Source: Acanthaster planci
Lineage: Eukaryota > Echinodermata > Asteroidea > Valvatida > Acanthasteridae
Assembly (NCBI RefSeq): GCF_001949145.1
Contig: NW_019091416.1
Span: forward strand, 1,343,132-1,407,131
Reading direction: 5' to 3'
Length of the DNA: 64,000 bases
The notes beneath the pieces were generated by a model, which saw only the letters and a program-made list of their open reading frames with translations, made no database searches and was not told the DNA's origin. Positions 8,816 to 22,448 of this stretch are shown piece after piece. The position numbers and the translations under genes were made by a program. The number at the start of each line of letters is the position of its first letter. The stretch's first letter is position 1.

Positions 8816-11755
8816 AGGGATCAACCAATGTAGGTTTTAACTGCCCATCTGATGTCCAGTGTTTTAATTGGAACATTGGCCAATGTCCGATCCGATGTTT
8901 TTGCCGACAATATCTGAAACGTAACCTGAATAGGATGCGGGCCTACTAACAACACAAAACCAGTGTACTCCCTTAAAATGTCTGTTTACACATCACCGGT
9001 AATAGGATTAGGTTTTGCCTTCACAGTCACTGTTGAGAGAATAAATCGTGTAAATTGTGTACATTGATCCCCGCCGCGCACGATACTGATGTAACCGATC
9101 ACACAAACCCACGCGGTGCTTACCTGGTACTCACATGCAGAATAGACACAGCACCTCGCGCTGAATCACAGTAGCCTTTAGTCAAGGTGCGCATGGCACT
9201 GCTGTGTCATTGCATTGGTATTTTCATCGTGCATGCCTACGGCAGGGGTGCACGTCATGTGTTAGTTAGCCATGTGTGCCTTGAATAAAGGCTAAATTGC
9301 AGGCTGCCTTCGGACTGGTCACACAGCACCTCTTGTGTGTGCCACACATGGTGTAGTTCCCGGGCTGTTTTAATGGCTGTCTATGGAAACGGTACACACG
9401 TACACTGACTGCTCCATGGGGCCGCAGTCCATGCATTGAGTTGTTGCAGCATGGATTGCGCAGGTGTAATTTTCGGGAATACTTCATGTGGGTTTAACCA
9501 TGGTATAAGCATTCATTTATCACACCAAATAAAGCAAACACACTTTGTATTCATGCTCAAATAAAAAAAAAGGAGATTTTTGTTTGCCAAAACTGAGTGC
9601 AGAGTTTGCACCTTTGTTCAAGTTATCATCGGCACTCGTATCGGCAACCTCATTTAACCTTTCAAAGTCATAATACAGTCCTCTTTCGACTACATTAAAC
9701 TTGCAAAATGTCGCCAGCTGTTGAGGCTGAATGCAATGACATACATGTACCGTACAAAAGAGTTCACATTCTTGAGAGTCGTTCTTTAACTGCAAAGTGC
9801 CTACAAATTTTTATAAAATTCCAGGAGCTAATACTGGCAGGGGCCATTGATGAGAAGAAAAAACACCAGGGCTGTTGATTGGTCAGAAATTGTGTTGCCA
9901 AAGCCACTGATAGAAGGTGCTTTCTGATCGATAGATGGTTGCTGTCCTGATATCCAGTCCTACTGGTACTGGCTAGTGTACTGTAAGGGATGGTGGATGG
10001 GATCTTGAAGGGAAGGTCTTCTGTATCATTGCAAGTTACATTTTAGATTCTGGCAGGTTCTTCAGTCCACAGAAACAATTAAAAAAAGCACTGTGGTCTG
10101 AATTGGGCAGCTTTTTCTTTGGCCATCATATTGAGTCATTTACGAGTATCTCCAAATTCTCCCAGAAAAGACAAAAATTCACAAAATAAGCTACTTGCCT
10201 GTTGCATTCACATGTTACTGTGGTTATGGTAATGACAGTGGCAAATCATGGCCTTTCCACATAGAACAAATCCTTTCTGCTCCTTCCACTGTCACCAAGT
10301 ACATATGTACATGTACAAGTAGGACTGAACAGATGCACAATTCCATAAGTCATGATCGGCTGCTGTAGTCTTAGTAACTGAAGACTAGGATGTTACGCTG
10401 TCTGAGTCCTCATTTTAATACAGTAAGTAGAATTATGTTACAGTAATGTCAGTATTTGGCACTGACATTGATAAGTTTGGCCACCCTCAAATTGATATTT
10501 TCTATTATTTCCAGTAATAAAATCTCAAAAAAGGAATTGGTAAGTAATTGTTCTGAAAACCTAAAAAATATTCGGTTTCAACTTTTCTTTTTTTTTTTCA
10601 GTTTTGTTTCTGTTTTTATTCGAAGCACATTCCTTTTTTTGTTTTCTGTTTTGTCCTCACAGGAAGAAGCACTTTCATTGCTGCATTTAAAGTAGTAAGT
10701 ATCAAATTCGAATTTTTTTTTGAGAGAGAGCGAGCTCAGGAGAAATAAAAGTGCCATTTCAAATCCCTGAAACATTGTTCCGAGCACACCTGCAGAGGAA
10801 AGAGAAATGGCCATCATTTCATATCACTGTGGTATGAGTTCCATGTTGATAGTGGTACATGTACACGTAGGAAGCAACTAGGCATTGAGTACTTACACAG
10901 CTTGCATATAAATTTTTGGTGTTTTTTTTCTTTAGTTGTGGGACCTTCAATCTCCCTGAGAAATAACATGTACATGTACGGTATGGGGGAACCACAACAT
11001 CCCTTCTGATTGGCAGGAAGAGCCTGATTCATTTTTTAATGTTGAAAACCGAAACAAGTCCAGTTCAATAATATTTGTTCAGCCATCGTAAAGTTTAGGC
11101 TTATTTCAAACAACGGGTTGGGGAGAGTAGTCTCAAACGTGACAATCAGTGAAGGAAATTTTCATTTCCTTCATGTGGGGCTTTGCGCAGCCTCTCAAAG
11201 GAAAGGGTTAGGATTGTCTTGCAACATCAAGAAAAATTTCTCATCATACGGCCTAATGTCTTTATGCTTGACTTCAGTGCGCACATACATGGATTTGGTG
11301 ACTTCAGATTCATACCTGACAGTTCCATTGAATGGTGACTCAACAATGTGAGATTAGTGAATGGCAGTTCTATGTGGTTCATAATCCATCCGTTATTATC
11401 GCTTCAAACTCATTTTCCAGCAGAGAATTTTTGGTGATTTTTTTTATGAAAAAAAATAATAAGTTTTTTGTCTTTATTGATCGGAGTACGGTACTTTGTC
11501 TCGGTGCTCTCTGTTTTTTAGTTGCACAACCTCAGGTGTGTTGGACATGTGTTGGTCAGAAATGATAAATTGCCTGCGATTTGTGTGGAAACGGTGTTTG
11601 ACTTGCAAAGTTGGGACGACATGATTGTATCTCTGAGACATATAAATCTTGGCAGAAAATTATATTTTTCAAATCCTTGTTGATTGAAACGGAGTACACG
11701 TATTTTCAAATTCAAGTGGCGGCTTCATTAGATTAAAGACATGCCAAATCAGTCA
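8816..11755. other. Non-coding stretch without recognised genes
   Basis: All open frames are under 100 codons and have low-complexity or AT-driven sequence. GC-richer patches occur at 9060-9200 and 9300-9450. No RNA gene is visible. Confidence 0.4.
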
Positions 11756-11763
11756 CAATATGT

Positions 11764-14363
11764 TAGGGCTGTGCATTTGCGGGTATTTTTAGAACTGGGT
11801 ACCCGTTTTTTGTTAACATCGGGTACTCTGGTACCCGGAAAAGAAATCACTTAATAACAAATGGCATTTGCACGCTACCCGGTGGACCATGTGCCCGAAA
11901 CACGGTTCCTTTTGGTACATAGGAAGCAAGCAGCACATTGTTCTAAACGTCGAAGTTGATCTCTCCTACCTTTTTATCAAACGAAATTGTTACCTTCTGT
12001 TTGCAAATTTTTTTGTGGGTGTATGAAACAGAAAAACAAATCCTCATGGGGAACGTCAGAAAAGACGACAAACCACCTACATGATATACGCACCTGCAAC
12101 CGCTAAAAGGAAATGTCCCGGATGCTGCATGACCACGTACACACGGAACGCACGTGGCGCGCACAAATGGTGAGCGCTGGTCGTGTCTTGTGCGGACCAG
12201 ATCAGTGCGGGTTAAAAGGCTTAATGTTTTATGTACAAATATACCACCATAACTCGAACAATGCCCACACAATTATATCCACTTATTTTGAAGTTTCTGA
12301 TTCAAAAAACCGCCACCAAAATGCTTCAAATGGCATTGAAAGTATCGGAAGTCAATATAGGGTTAGGAGTCATCGCAAGTGAATTTCTTTTCTCAAGAGG
12401 ACCAGTTGTATGCACGTTGCGTTAATCAACGTACATGTAGCTGCAACTGTAATCCTGGCCTTCAAGACACTGAAACTAACCTGATTGCAACGCGGGCCTA
12501 ATAGTAGTCCCTTTCAGGCAGTCCAATCGCTGACACTGCAGCGGCCATGTGACTGCAAAAGGAAAGGTCATGTGACCACACATAGGGAAACCCAAGTGAA
12601 TAAATAGTGACGCTTCAACTTGTTAAATGACTAAGAGATACGAAAGTTTTGCCACACGAAGGTACCATGATGAAGTGGTTTAGTTTAATAAATACTTTTT
12701 CAGGATAACTCCATTCCCCTGAGGTTCAGTTGTCGAGATTTTAATGTATAAGTACTTTGACAAGTGACATTTGATTGGCCGACTGTATTATGACTAGCAC
12801 CTGCCAACATTTCCTTTTTTTCGAATGAAAAAATAGTTAGATTTGAAATGCTTTTGTACATACAGACAACATTATTCCTGCTTTTTTGGTCAATTCCTCA
12901 TCCACAGTTCCGCTGAATCACTGAGGAAATTCATGTTGCTTTAATTTAAAAATAGCTTTGAAACGGAATATTTCTTGGTATAAAAAACTAAACTGGTTCT
13001 CTGACTCTTTGGGTTTGTAGTGCACATTTAGTGCTTTGGTTATAAAAAGAGGCCGATCAACCGCACAATTTGTGCGTAATCACTACTTACCACACGCCAT
13101 GTGGAGTCCCAGTACCGCTGGAATATTACATAGTCCACTCTCGCTTCATCGTCAATCCCGACATAAAGTAATTTTCATTCATATTGTTTTATTTAACATA
13201 AATACTCTTAACTCAAACAATAAGCACTACTAATTCTGCACAATAGTCATTTAGGCCAACAGGATTTGAAAGTTACAAATACAGTCAAGCAAGTGTACAT
13301 CAACAGCGCTTCCACCTCATAAGACAAAACTCCTTCGGTCTCTTGTTCATATAGGTTTGGTACAGTCATTTTCCCAGTTCCGGATCGTGAAAATTATTCG
13401 GTAAGACTACAGCTTAAAAAATCCTCAAATTCGAGTGAAATATGGTCAGAAGTCACCTTTGTGTTTTGGGTACACTTCCTTTTTTTTTTCAAAATCTAAG
13501 CTTTTATATTTGGACTCACAGGATCGATCGACGAAAGTGACAATGACACCTTTCCTTGTTCTGGATCGGTTTAGGATCGAGACAAAAACGTCTTCACAAA
13601 TAAATAGTAACCAGACGAAAAATCCATTTTCAGCCAAAACCATTGTTAAAAAAGTTGCTTTTCTAATAGAGAATTTTTTAATTTTGAGAAAATTAGATGA
13701 AAAATAAGAATTTCAATGAATTAAAAAGTAGAAATTGTGTAAAGTTTGACTCGACTTTTCAACTGCACAGTGAGCTATCAAAGGTACCCTCCCCGCGCCG
13801 CACAGTTGACGAACCCATTACGTCACATACATTTCTGCTGCGCCCGTGTATTTGAGTTCGCAACGACTTTGGGTGGTAACGCTGCACGATCCTAGAGTAG
13901 GGAAAAAAGCTTGCAGTTTTCGGTAAATTAACAAAAAGGGAAACTCTAAAAAAGTCATTTGGATTAAGCAGACATTAGATACAAAGGTTTATATGACTAT
14001 TCAATTTAAAGAAATATTTGAAATCACACGTAGTGAGTGACCTATTGCCCGTGAATTTTAGTGGTTTTTTCGCTCTTGTGAACTAGGAAACTAGGAAAAC
14101 GACTTGCGGTACAACGGGCAGAGTGGGTAACAAAATTAGCTGTCGATCTCCGAATTCAAGTTTCATGTATGACCGTGGGACCGGGTTTTCAGCGGCACGG
14201 TGGTTTTCCATGAAGTCTGCCCTTCAGTAAGAAATTTCACAGATATTTTATGCATGGATGTTTGTTCCTAATATATTTACTTTTTTACGGGTACCCGGCC
14301 CGGAAAAATGGAACCGGGTTTTAAAATCGACGGGCGGGTACCCAGGTACCCAGCACAGGCCTA
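11764..14363. mobile_element. hAT-like DNA transposon relic (about 2.6 kb) with 8-bp target duplication
   Basis: The left end reads TAGGGCTGTGC (11764) and the right end, read inward on the other strand, TAGGCCTGTGC, matching at 10 of 11 positions. Flanking octamers are CAATATGT (11756-11763) and GAATATGT (14364-14371), 7 of 8 identical, which fits the 8-bp duplication of hAT elements. Both subterminal regions are rich in GGGTACCC-type words (11795-11840 and 14288-14355), a usual hAT feature. No transposase frame survives: internal frames are under 110 codons and carry no DDE or BED-like signature that I can see. It is a decayed or non-autonomous copy. Confidence 0.75.
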
Positions 14364-14371
14364 GAATATGT

Positions 14372-17300
14372 ACCGTACTCGTGTGCCACGCTGCATGCAT
14401 GCAGTATTTCCTGTACAAAAAAGCACATTATAAATGTTGGACATACTTTATCAATTTCATCAATGTATAAACAAACATTTCCGGCTGTGAATGACTTTCC
14501 CATGTGTGCAGTGTGCCATTTGTCTGATACTGATGTGAGTACCAAATGCGCACATTAAATGCAAAATCATGAAACTCTGGCAGTCTTGTCTCACATTTGT
14601 TGCGTGGTTATATGACCTCCCCCAACGGTTGCTTAATACTTGACTCCATTGTGCTCTGTGGGAATTCTCTAGTCGGGAGCAAAGACGGTGAAAGCTTTGC
14701 AGGTGAAAGAATGCATATAAAAGCATCATTTTCGCTATCTTAATCTTTCAATATTAGCAAAAAGGCATCCTGGAGTGAGAAAGTTTGAGAAAACATACGT
14801 TTACACGTACATGGACAATTCCTACAGTTCAAGCCACTCTTGTTTCGGTCTCAGTTGTGCTCGTTTTGATGAATTATAATAGAGGAGGTGAAAATCAACA
14901 GTTTTCTGCTTGTACATGCACATCTCACACTGGTGCATCAAGATCAGTCCCACTGGTGTTTCACAATTTCACATTTTATGAAATTCAGTTACATGTATAT
15001 TTGAAACAATCTATCATGTAAAAAACTAAATAAAGATTGCTACCAGCATCAAAAGCACGCGTTGAAGTTCTCCTTCATATCAGGCAAAATGATAACAAGT
15101 CATCAGGAGCATCCAATAGAAGCCTGTTTTGATGACAACACAATACGGCTCTGCAGTGATACGACTGTTTCATTATTCAGGGCGAACATGCCCGTGTGTG
15201 TGCGCGCTGTGCTGGCTCAAAATTAACGGTGAATTAAAAGAGGCTGGACCATGACAGCATGGTCAGGCTAGGATGTGGGATCATTTCAGTGCAGCGGCCA
15301 AAACTGTTCCATGTATTGCATTGCTTTTCCACCTCCTTTGTAGTTAGGTTCTTGGTCCCAGACATGTAACTTACTCTATCCATCTTTTCTCTGTTCTTAT
15401 ATAGCACCTTATTACGGCCGCAAGGTTAGGAAACTGGGAGGAGGGAATAAGAGCCGTATTATTGCATCATTAAATCACTAGATTTGTTTGCCGCCCTCAG
15501 TGATACATTTTTTTTCACTCTGAGCATTCTTGCGTTGCAACTGAACTCCCAAAATGACAATTTTCTTTTATAAATGTGAAGTGAAGCTGCCACGTTAGTC
15601 ATTTTATGGGTACGAATGACCGATTCCCTGTTTGTTAACCTTTTTGCATAGAAGCAATGTGACTGATCTCTAACGAGCGACATCCATGCTGTGTCACTGT
15701 GCTGAGCATGGATGTGCTGTGTAAACAGACAGGGAGTCAGTTGTAATGTCACAAGACCAGACAAATTGATCATACGTGTGCAGTGCACCGACAGAATACA
15801 TGTACAGTGTACGAGTACCGTAGATCCATTCGCATGTCAAATGTCTTTTCATGTAGTTAATGGATGCACACTGTACCGGTGCTTCCATTCCTGTGACACT
15901 TGTCTGATCCATTTTTAGAATTTTTTTCTTGATCCAGTGTGGGTATGCTTCATCATGAAATCCAACCCTAGCCTGTGTAAGTTATAGTACTTGTGTGTTT
16001 GTTTCACCTGATGAGGATGTTCTCAAATTGAGTAATTCTGTGACAAGCCACATGTACGTGTACATGTACATATACGTAAGGCGTGCTTGAGATTCACCTG
16101 ATGAACTTACATGTACATGTAGTTTCCTACAGGGATCTGTATGCAGTTCAGAGACCCAGAGGCACCAGTTCTTTAGTTTCCTTGCAGTAACAACAGTAAA
16201 ACCTGTCTTTTGCCTCTTCCTTATGAGAGGTAAAATTTGATGGCACTGCATTTGTCACCATGACATTTCAAACAGTTTATCAAATTACTTGTGCCTGTAC
16301 ATGTTCCCCAGATGTAAGCACCAACTTGGCAAACTTTAAACGATTCTGTGAGGATCACATGTTGTGCTAATTGCAGCGTGTGTCCACTAAATCTGATAAA
16401 AATTACCTGCTGGAGATTCTTAATTGGTTTATGTGCTCTTGCTATCACCTGTGGCAATTCAAAGTCACATGATTGAGGATGGTATTATTTGCTGTCTTCC
16501 GCACATGGGAAACCAAACCTTACTCAGAGTGAGAAATCAAATATCTGTATAAATTGGATCCCTGCCAAGGAGCAAGGGTAATGTGTACCTTGTCTCGCGC
16601 AGGGACCTCAGCATAGCTGCAGGTGCATAGAGCTAGAAAATAATAATTTCATCTGTCTAGACATGGTAACAGTCTGCACTGCATTGGTACGTGTATGTGC
16701 GTGCTGGTGCGTGCTGGTGCGCCATTGTAATATCAGTACATTTGTACTGTACAGTAGAAAGCGGTAGTATTAGAACATGTACAGCAAGTGCACATGTGTG
16801 CTGCTGTTCACGGTTGTGGTTTCGGAACAACTTCAGTTGCTGATGCTTGTACATGTATTGTACAAACACTAACAGACATGTCGGCCCAATGGGTACTGAC
16901 TGCACAACATGTCCACAGTACCTGACTTGTTAATGTTGGTAACTGAAACATCAGGCAGTTATTGTTGAGACTTGTTTTGACATGCTTGGAACAATGCATA
17001 GATGACCACTGGTTGAATGGGATTTTTATTGTAGAGTTAAATCAAAATATATTGAAGCCATTGTTTGTTTTGTTGCATTTGGAACTCCAGAAGAAAAGGT
17101 AACCAGTTTCAGCTGATAAAATTTCAAACCATAAGCGAAAATTTGTTTGAATGCCAAATTATTGGGTTGTTGAACTTCCTCAAATGTGACATGTAGGGTA
17201 GTTATTTAATCCTGATGATAACATATTTTCCTTTTGAATTTAAATTGTGTAGACAGAACAAGGGATAGATCAAACCTATTGAATAATGCAGCACAACAAC

Positions 17301-17844
17301 TTGGGTTTTTTTTCTACAATGAAAGGATTTCTTTTGACGGCCCTGATTCTTAAAAAAACTGGAGGTTTAGGTAAATTTAAGGCGGGGGGGGGAATGGAGC
17401 GTGGAGGAAAAGAGGCAAGTTAAAAACTGAGGATCCAAGCATTGTGGGTTGTGTCAAAAGTATGCATGTTGTGTTACAACATGTTATAGCGTCAGTGTAT
17501 TGCTTAATGGTCACAACGTAATAATTACAACAAAGTGTGTGAATAACTCTGGATTTTTTTTACTGATTTGGTGATGGAAAAGTTGCAATTCATACATGGA
17601 CATGTATGAGCCACTTTACAAACATAGGCCTTGATGACCTTGCTGTTAAGTTCCTGCGCAGTTAACGACTTTATGGCTCTCGAATAAATGTCTGCCAAAA
17701 TGCCTGAGGTGTCACGGTGACTGGAAACCATCGCTTTTGCAGGCAGACTACAGGCAAAGAACAGGACACAACTTGAGTCAGTTTTCAGAAGTGACAAACC
17801 TTACCCTGTCTAAAGAAAACTTCCAAACGGAAGTTGGTGTAATC
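14372..17844. other. Non-coding stretch without recognised genes
   Basis: Several tracts of ACATGTAC-type words occur here, for example 16048-16070 and 16109-16122. A GACCATG/CATGGTC inverted pair lies near 15247-15264. No coding exon or RNA gene is supported. Confidence 0.4.
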
Positions 17845-17970
17845 GGGGGTGTGAGAATTCAGCTTTTTGGCGGATTTTAGCCTTTTTTTTTGTTTAGATG
17901 TTGACCCTGAATTTCTTTTTTTTTGTACACTTGGTCTGTACAAAAGTATGCAAACTTTTTACATTCCAAG
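17845..17970 (+). repeat. Interspersed repeat R2, copy 1
   Basis: This shares GGGTGTGAGAATTCAGCTT, TTTGTTTAGATGTTGACC, TGAATTTC, TGGTCTGTACAAAAGTATG and TTTTACATT, in order, with 59424-59526. The copy at 59 kb suggests a small element bounded by GGGTGTGAG. Here the right boundary is less clear. Confidence 0.7.
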
Positions 17971-18325
17971 GTAAAAAGGCGAAAGGTTATTTCAGTGGCC
18001 AGATGGCTGACTTTACCCTGGAATGTTGATATGGGTCTTAAGCTTTGTGTGACTTTAAGATGAAAACTTTCAACAGTGGTCTTGACTGGAACCTGGGTTT
18101 GCTAGTTTTTAGCTCGATGTTAAAGCACCTGACCTGCTGTAGTTTAAGTCTGTGCCAAAGTATTGCGAGAATGAACAAAGTGAAAGAAGAAATGAGTGTG
18201 ATAACAGCCTCTACATGTGTAGCCCCTGAATCTTGTGAAGAAGCATTCAAAATGTACTGTCGACTGCTGAATATCTGTTTCTTTGTGCATACGCGTAGCA
18301 GTTGGGTGTGCTGAACAAACACAAA

Positions 18326-18468
18326 GGGCCTGTTTGTTTCACGCAGATCTGGATCACGATTAGTGATTGCAAAGCTGGTTCTCGCTATCCTTCGGGTGGG
18401 TTTCTAGTGTCGGTGAACCAGCGCAACATCACTGATCGCGATCAGTATCGTTGTGAAACAAATGGGCC
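18326..18468. mobile_element. Foldback MITE (about 143 bp)
   Basis: The two halves are imperfect inverted copies over about 60 bp each. Both ends read GGGCC, then TTTGTTTCAC, then a GATC-rich stretch, then TAGTGAT or CAGTGAT and GCTGGTTC. Almost the whole element could fold into one hairpin. No clear target duplication was found. Confidence 0.7.
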
Positions 18469-18829
18469 CCAAGCACCCAGCTCTCGTACCAGTAGTGGGA
18501 AACACACCCTCAGTAAACACTTTACATACATTTGATCCCTAATCCTTCAGTTTTTTTTTTTTTGTGCACCCTGATGAAGCTGGCTGGCTGGCTTTGACTA
18601 GATACTTGTAGCAGATGATGAAGCCTGGTAGATCTTGGCTGTGCCTTAAATTGTTCCTACCAGTAGGAATAACAAATGAGCACTTGGAAACCACTGTTCA
18701 GTGGCTGTGGCCATTTCCCACTGCAGTGTGTGCTGTTTGGTATACCCCGGCACATGTAAATTTAGAAACCCAGATCCATCAGAAATTGGACTACAAGGGT
18801 ACATGTATGTAGGCCGTGGGCAAGCCCTC

Positions 18830-19290
18830 AAAAGAAGTTGAGGTCCGTCTGTCTCATCTGGGGACAACTTGAAAATAGGTTTTCTAGCCCTATTCAAGGG
18901 TGCTGAATCCGGAGATGCTTGTTCCCATGCGCAAAACGTGCACATTTTTGTCAGTAGAGTTTGTTACGGGGTAAAAAATGTGTTTTTGTCATTTAGTAAT
19001 AATAATAATAATTTAGTCTTAATATAGCGTTTTCCATAAAATATCTCAAAACTTTTTACAAGAAAAACACATTAATTATAAAACGCTTTAAAAAATGGGA
19101 TTAATTAAAAAAACTTTTTTTGAAAAAATGAAAGCCGTGAGAAGATAATTGCACGTTTGATCTCTGCAATAGGTTTTCTAACTCATTCCAGGGGTGCTCA
19201 TTCTAAATATGCTTGTCTCTAGCCTTGAAAATTGCATCTTAAACCATAAAGGTAATTTTGGGCTAAAAATCACATGTTTTGTCAATTTAT
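18830..19290 (+). repeat. Local duplication around an (AAT)n tract
   Basis: The segments at about 18860-18930 and 19165-19235 share AATAGGTTTTCTA, GGGGTGCT-type and ATGCTTGT words in the same order, about 305 bp apart. Between them lies an (AAT)n microsatellite at 18997-19012 followed by TTTAGTCTTAATATAGCG. It is an old tandem or paired repeat insertion with no coding role evident. Confidence 0.5.
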
Positions 19291-22201
19291 TTCTTAAAAA
19301 ATGACCAATTATAGTAATAATCCAGGTTCTTTGTGGTGGAGGGGAAGGTAGTTATCAACTGCACCATTGAGTTGACTGTCTACTAACCTTCAGCAGGTTT
19401 TCATTTCATTACCATGATTACAGACCTAAACAGGGAAACATTTACCCGTTGATTGTACTTCCTACATACATGTACATGTATATTGGAAAGGGTTAATCTA
19501 CAGGTACCTCAGGGAGTCTGCACATAGGAACAAAAATGCAAGATGTGGGGGAACGGAAACTTGAAGGTTAGTCTTAAAAATATCCAATAGGTTGAGTGGA
19601 TGTGTACATGTATGTAGAGTGAAAACGTACAGGTGTGCTGCTGATATTCACAGGTGGTTTGGTTTCCTGTGCGCATGGCCTAAAATAAAACGGCAGACTG
19701 CTGATTGACATTTTCGCATTGGACATTCTGATTTCCCTGCAGTTCCTCTATTCACCGTGAAGTTCAGGATGGCTGTTGCACCCCTTATTCAAAAATTCAG
19801 TTCTTGACAAATGTTAACCAGGAGTGAGGCTGACATTGACCGTATCAGTATATTTCGGGATTTTTTTGACATCACCAAACCAGAGAATTAAATGGCAAAT
19901 TCTTGATTTCACGCCTACTCTTTCCTATTTCAAATCATCACTTTGTGAAAATGTTTACTGGCAATGCTAAGTGGACTTTGCTCCATTAGGCATCAAGTTA
20001 TTTATTTGTACATGTCTATCTGCAAATCGCACATTGGGTTATTGTGGCCAGGTGGCTGTAGGACACTCGCAGATGTAAGGAACAAATGGACGATCCAGAG
20101 TTTATACATCAGGCCCATTTCTCGGTGGATAAAATTAACCGATTCTGGTTCTACATAGATTGTCTTGAATCCCTGAAGAATAGCCATCAATGTCAAATTT
20201 GACTGCCTGTGGCCACAGATCTTGGCAACCTCTGAATTAACCACAATTTGAGCCTGTCAGCATGCTAATACAGTCTTACAGACGGTTGGCTGCGTTGTGC
20301 AAGCGAGAAACCCTATAGTTCCATTCAAGACGCAGCTCCATCAGTAGCTAATAATCAACCTGGCGGCTCAATGCAAAATGCCTAAATGTCCTCGAAAGAG
20401 GGGGAAAAAAAGCAGAGACAGAGAAACAAAATCTATGGACAGGAGAGTCATGTACAGATGTACATGTATGATGCAGGCTGCTGCGTTAATGGTTTCTGTC
20501 AGACGGATGGAGTTTGCAGTATTCTCATGCGTCTGCTTTGCCGTGAGGGAGAGATCCCGGTGAATTATTAAACCAGCTCATGAATATCTTACCCGCCTCT
20601 TGGTGGATCATCTGTTGAGTGAGAAAGGACAAAAGTACAGATGGCTCTAGACATCTCTGTATGCATAATTCATATATTGCTTTGACCTATTTCAAACAAG
20701 TGTACTGCCCGCGCCATGTAGGACCTATTAGTCACTCTAGTTGAACATGGCCGTTTTCAAAGCTGGTATGTGTGATCATTCAAATGCTAGACTTTGTTGT
20801 CTCTGTACTGATTTCCGTCATGAATTCTTTCCCAGTTTTCTGTCCGTGTTTGTAATCTTGGTGTTAAGTTTCTTCCGTCCAAAGTAAAAGGAAATGCCAC
20901 ACCAACGATTTTTCTCTACTTTTCAAGTTACGACCACTAAAAGGAAGTACCTTGCACTATAAAAATGGAAGTTTTTGTAAACCTTTGGTATTTAATTTTT
21001 TTCTTCGTAATTTCCATGTATAGACGACTAATTAAGGTGAGACCCGTAAATGTGGTGGCACCACACACATGCATTCTTAAATCTGATGTACGTGTCCACT
21101 TTGGCAAGTCACAACACCCCATGGGTTGAAGAGACATTCAGTCCGTGCGTGTCGCCTGTCCACAGGTGTAGTCCACTGAAGTAATGGCTTCTATTTCTAA
21201 TCCTGCTCAGCAAATTAGTCTGAAGATCACCTTGGAGTTGCAGTTAGAACTGCACCGTCAATAATGCAGTACCGTAGTTCAGGATGGCAGTTCCAGGGGA
21301 CAAAATTACTTCAGAGATCTATGCACTTTGTGTTGAAGTGGTGTACGTTACATTCCTTCAGTCAAAATGCAACTTTGGGCTTCAGTTACATGCACATGTA
21401 AATTAAGGGTCCAGTTCCCACTGTCATTCATGTCTTTATTTAAGCATTCAAATACAAAGACAAGGGCACGTTGATAGCCTTGGTCATTAATATCAAGGAC
21501 ATAAGATTCAAAATGAATAACAATGTGGAGAGATATTAAAGCAAGGCGAAAAAACAAAAAACTCCAAAAAACACATAATATAAATAGGAATTGTAAATCA
21601 ACGAACACATGAATTGGAAGCAATAAGAATGTTGAAGGAATTGAATTACCGATAGAAGATACAAGTAACCATTATATATAATAAAATAAACAATTAGCAG
21701 AGTAATTAATCCGTATAATCAGCGTATCTAATTCGACAGTCGAACATGCATGAATTAATGAGGAGGAACCAGGAGGACTGTTAGTCATCAGTTGTGTCGA
21801 TCCAAATGAGTTAACAGAGTACTTAGAGTAGAACATTACAAATGACAAGACCAGGGCTGGTTTAAATATGCGTAGGATATGGAGAATGATAGTCTTAGAA
21901 GTTTTCAACTCACCTGAATAACAGGCTATGTGACTGTCTAAAATAACGCTCCAGCGGATGCATTTAGACAGCTGGAAGTAATAACTTGTTAAATATCAGC
22001 AGATTTCATTTAGGAAAGAGGGCAAAGTTTGGATTTATTAGGGAATTATGTGTTGAAACAAGACTACTAGCGTAGAGGGGCCCTCAGTGCAATTAATACC
22101 CAAACATTATTGTCATGAACATAAATGTTCATACCGGTACATTACATGTACGGTACCGTACACGTACATGTACAACACTGTACTTGATCTTGGTAAACTA
22201 A
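19291..22201. other. Non-coding stretch without recognised genes
   Basis: No exon pair or RNA gene is visible. AT-rich open frames at 21348-21908 have no family features. Confidence 0.4.
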
Positions 22202-22448
22202 CATGCTTGGAACCCATGCTTGGAACCCATGCATGGAATCCATGCTTGGAACCCATGCATGGAACCCATGCTTGGAATCCATGCATGGAACCCATGCTTG
22301 GAACCCATGCATGGAACCCATGCATGGAACCCATGCTTGGAACCCATGCATGGAACCCATGCTTGGAACCCATGCATGGAACCCATGCTTGGAACCCATG
22401 CTTGGAACCCATGCTTGGAACCCATGCTTGGAACCCATGCTTGGAACC
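22202..22448 (+). repeat. 13-bp minisatellite, 19 uninterrupted units
   Basis: The unit is CATGCWTGGAACC, repeated exactly 19 times (247 bp) with no length change. Two unit types alternate, differing at base 6: T (CATGCTTGG) and A (CATGCATGG). The order is T T A T A T A T A A T A T A T T T T T. Units 3 and 6 carry a GAATC variant. Because 13 is not a multiple of 3 and the unit has no stop codon, all frames stay open on both strands and read as a 13-residue repeat. The 155-175-codon frames here are by-products of the repeat. Confidence 0.95.

Noticed and set aside
8815-8960. Second hAT end (TAGGGATCAACCAATG)
   Set aside because: It looks like a hAT terminus, but no matching inverted end or target duplication was found nearby.
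10515-10539. Micro-exon between TTTCCAG and GTAAGT
   Set aside because: It is only 25 bp with poor content, isolated from other exons by tens of kb. Pairs like this occur by chance in AT-rich DNA.
22202-22448. CRISPR-like array
   Set aside because: The units are direct 13-bp repeats with no spacers, in an animal genome.
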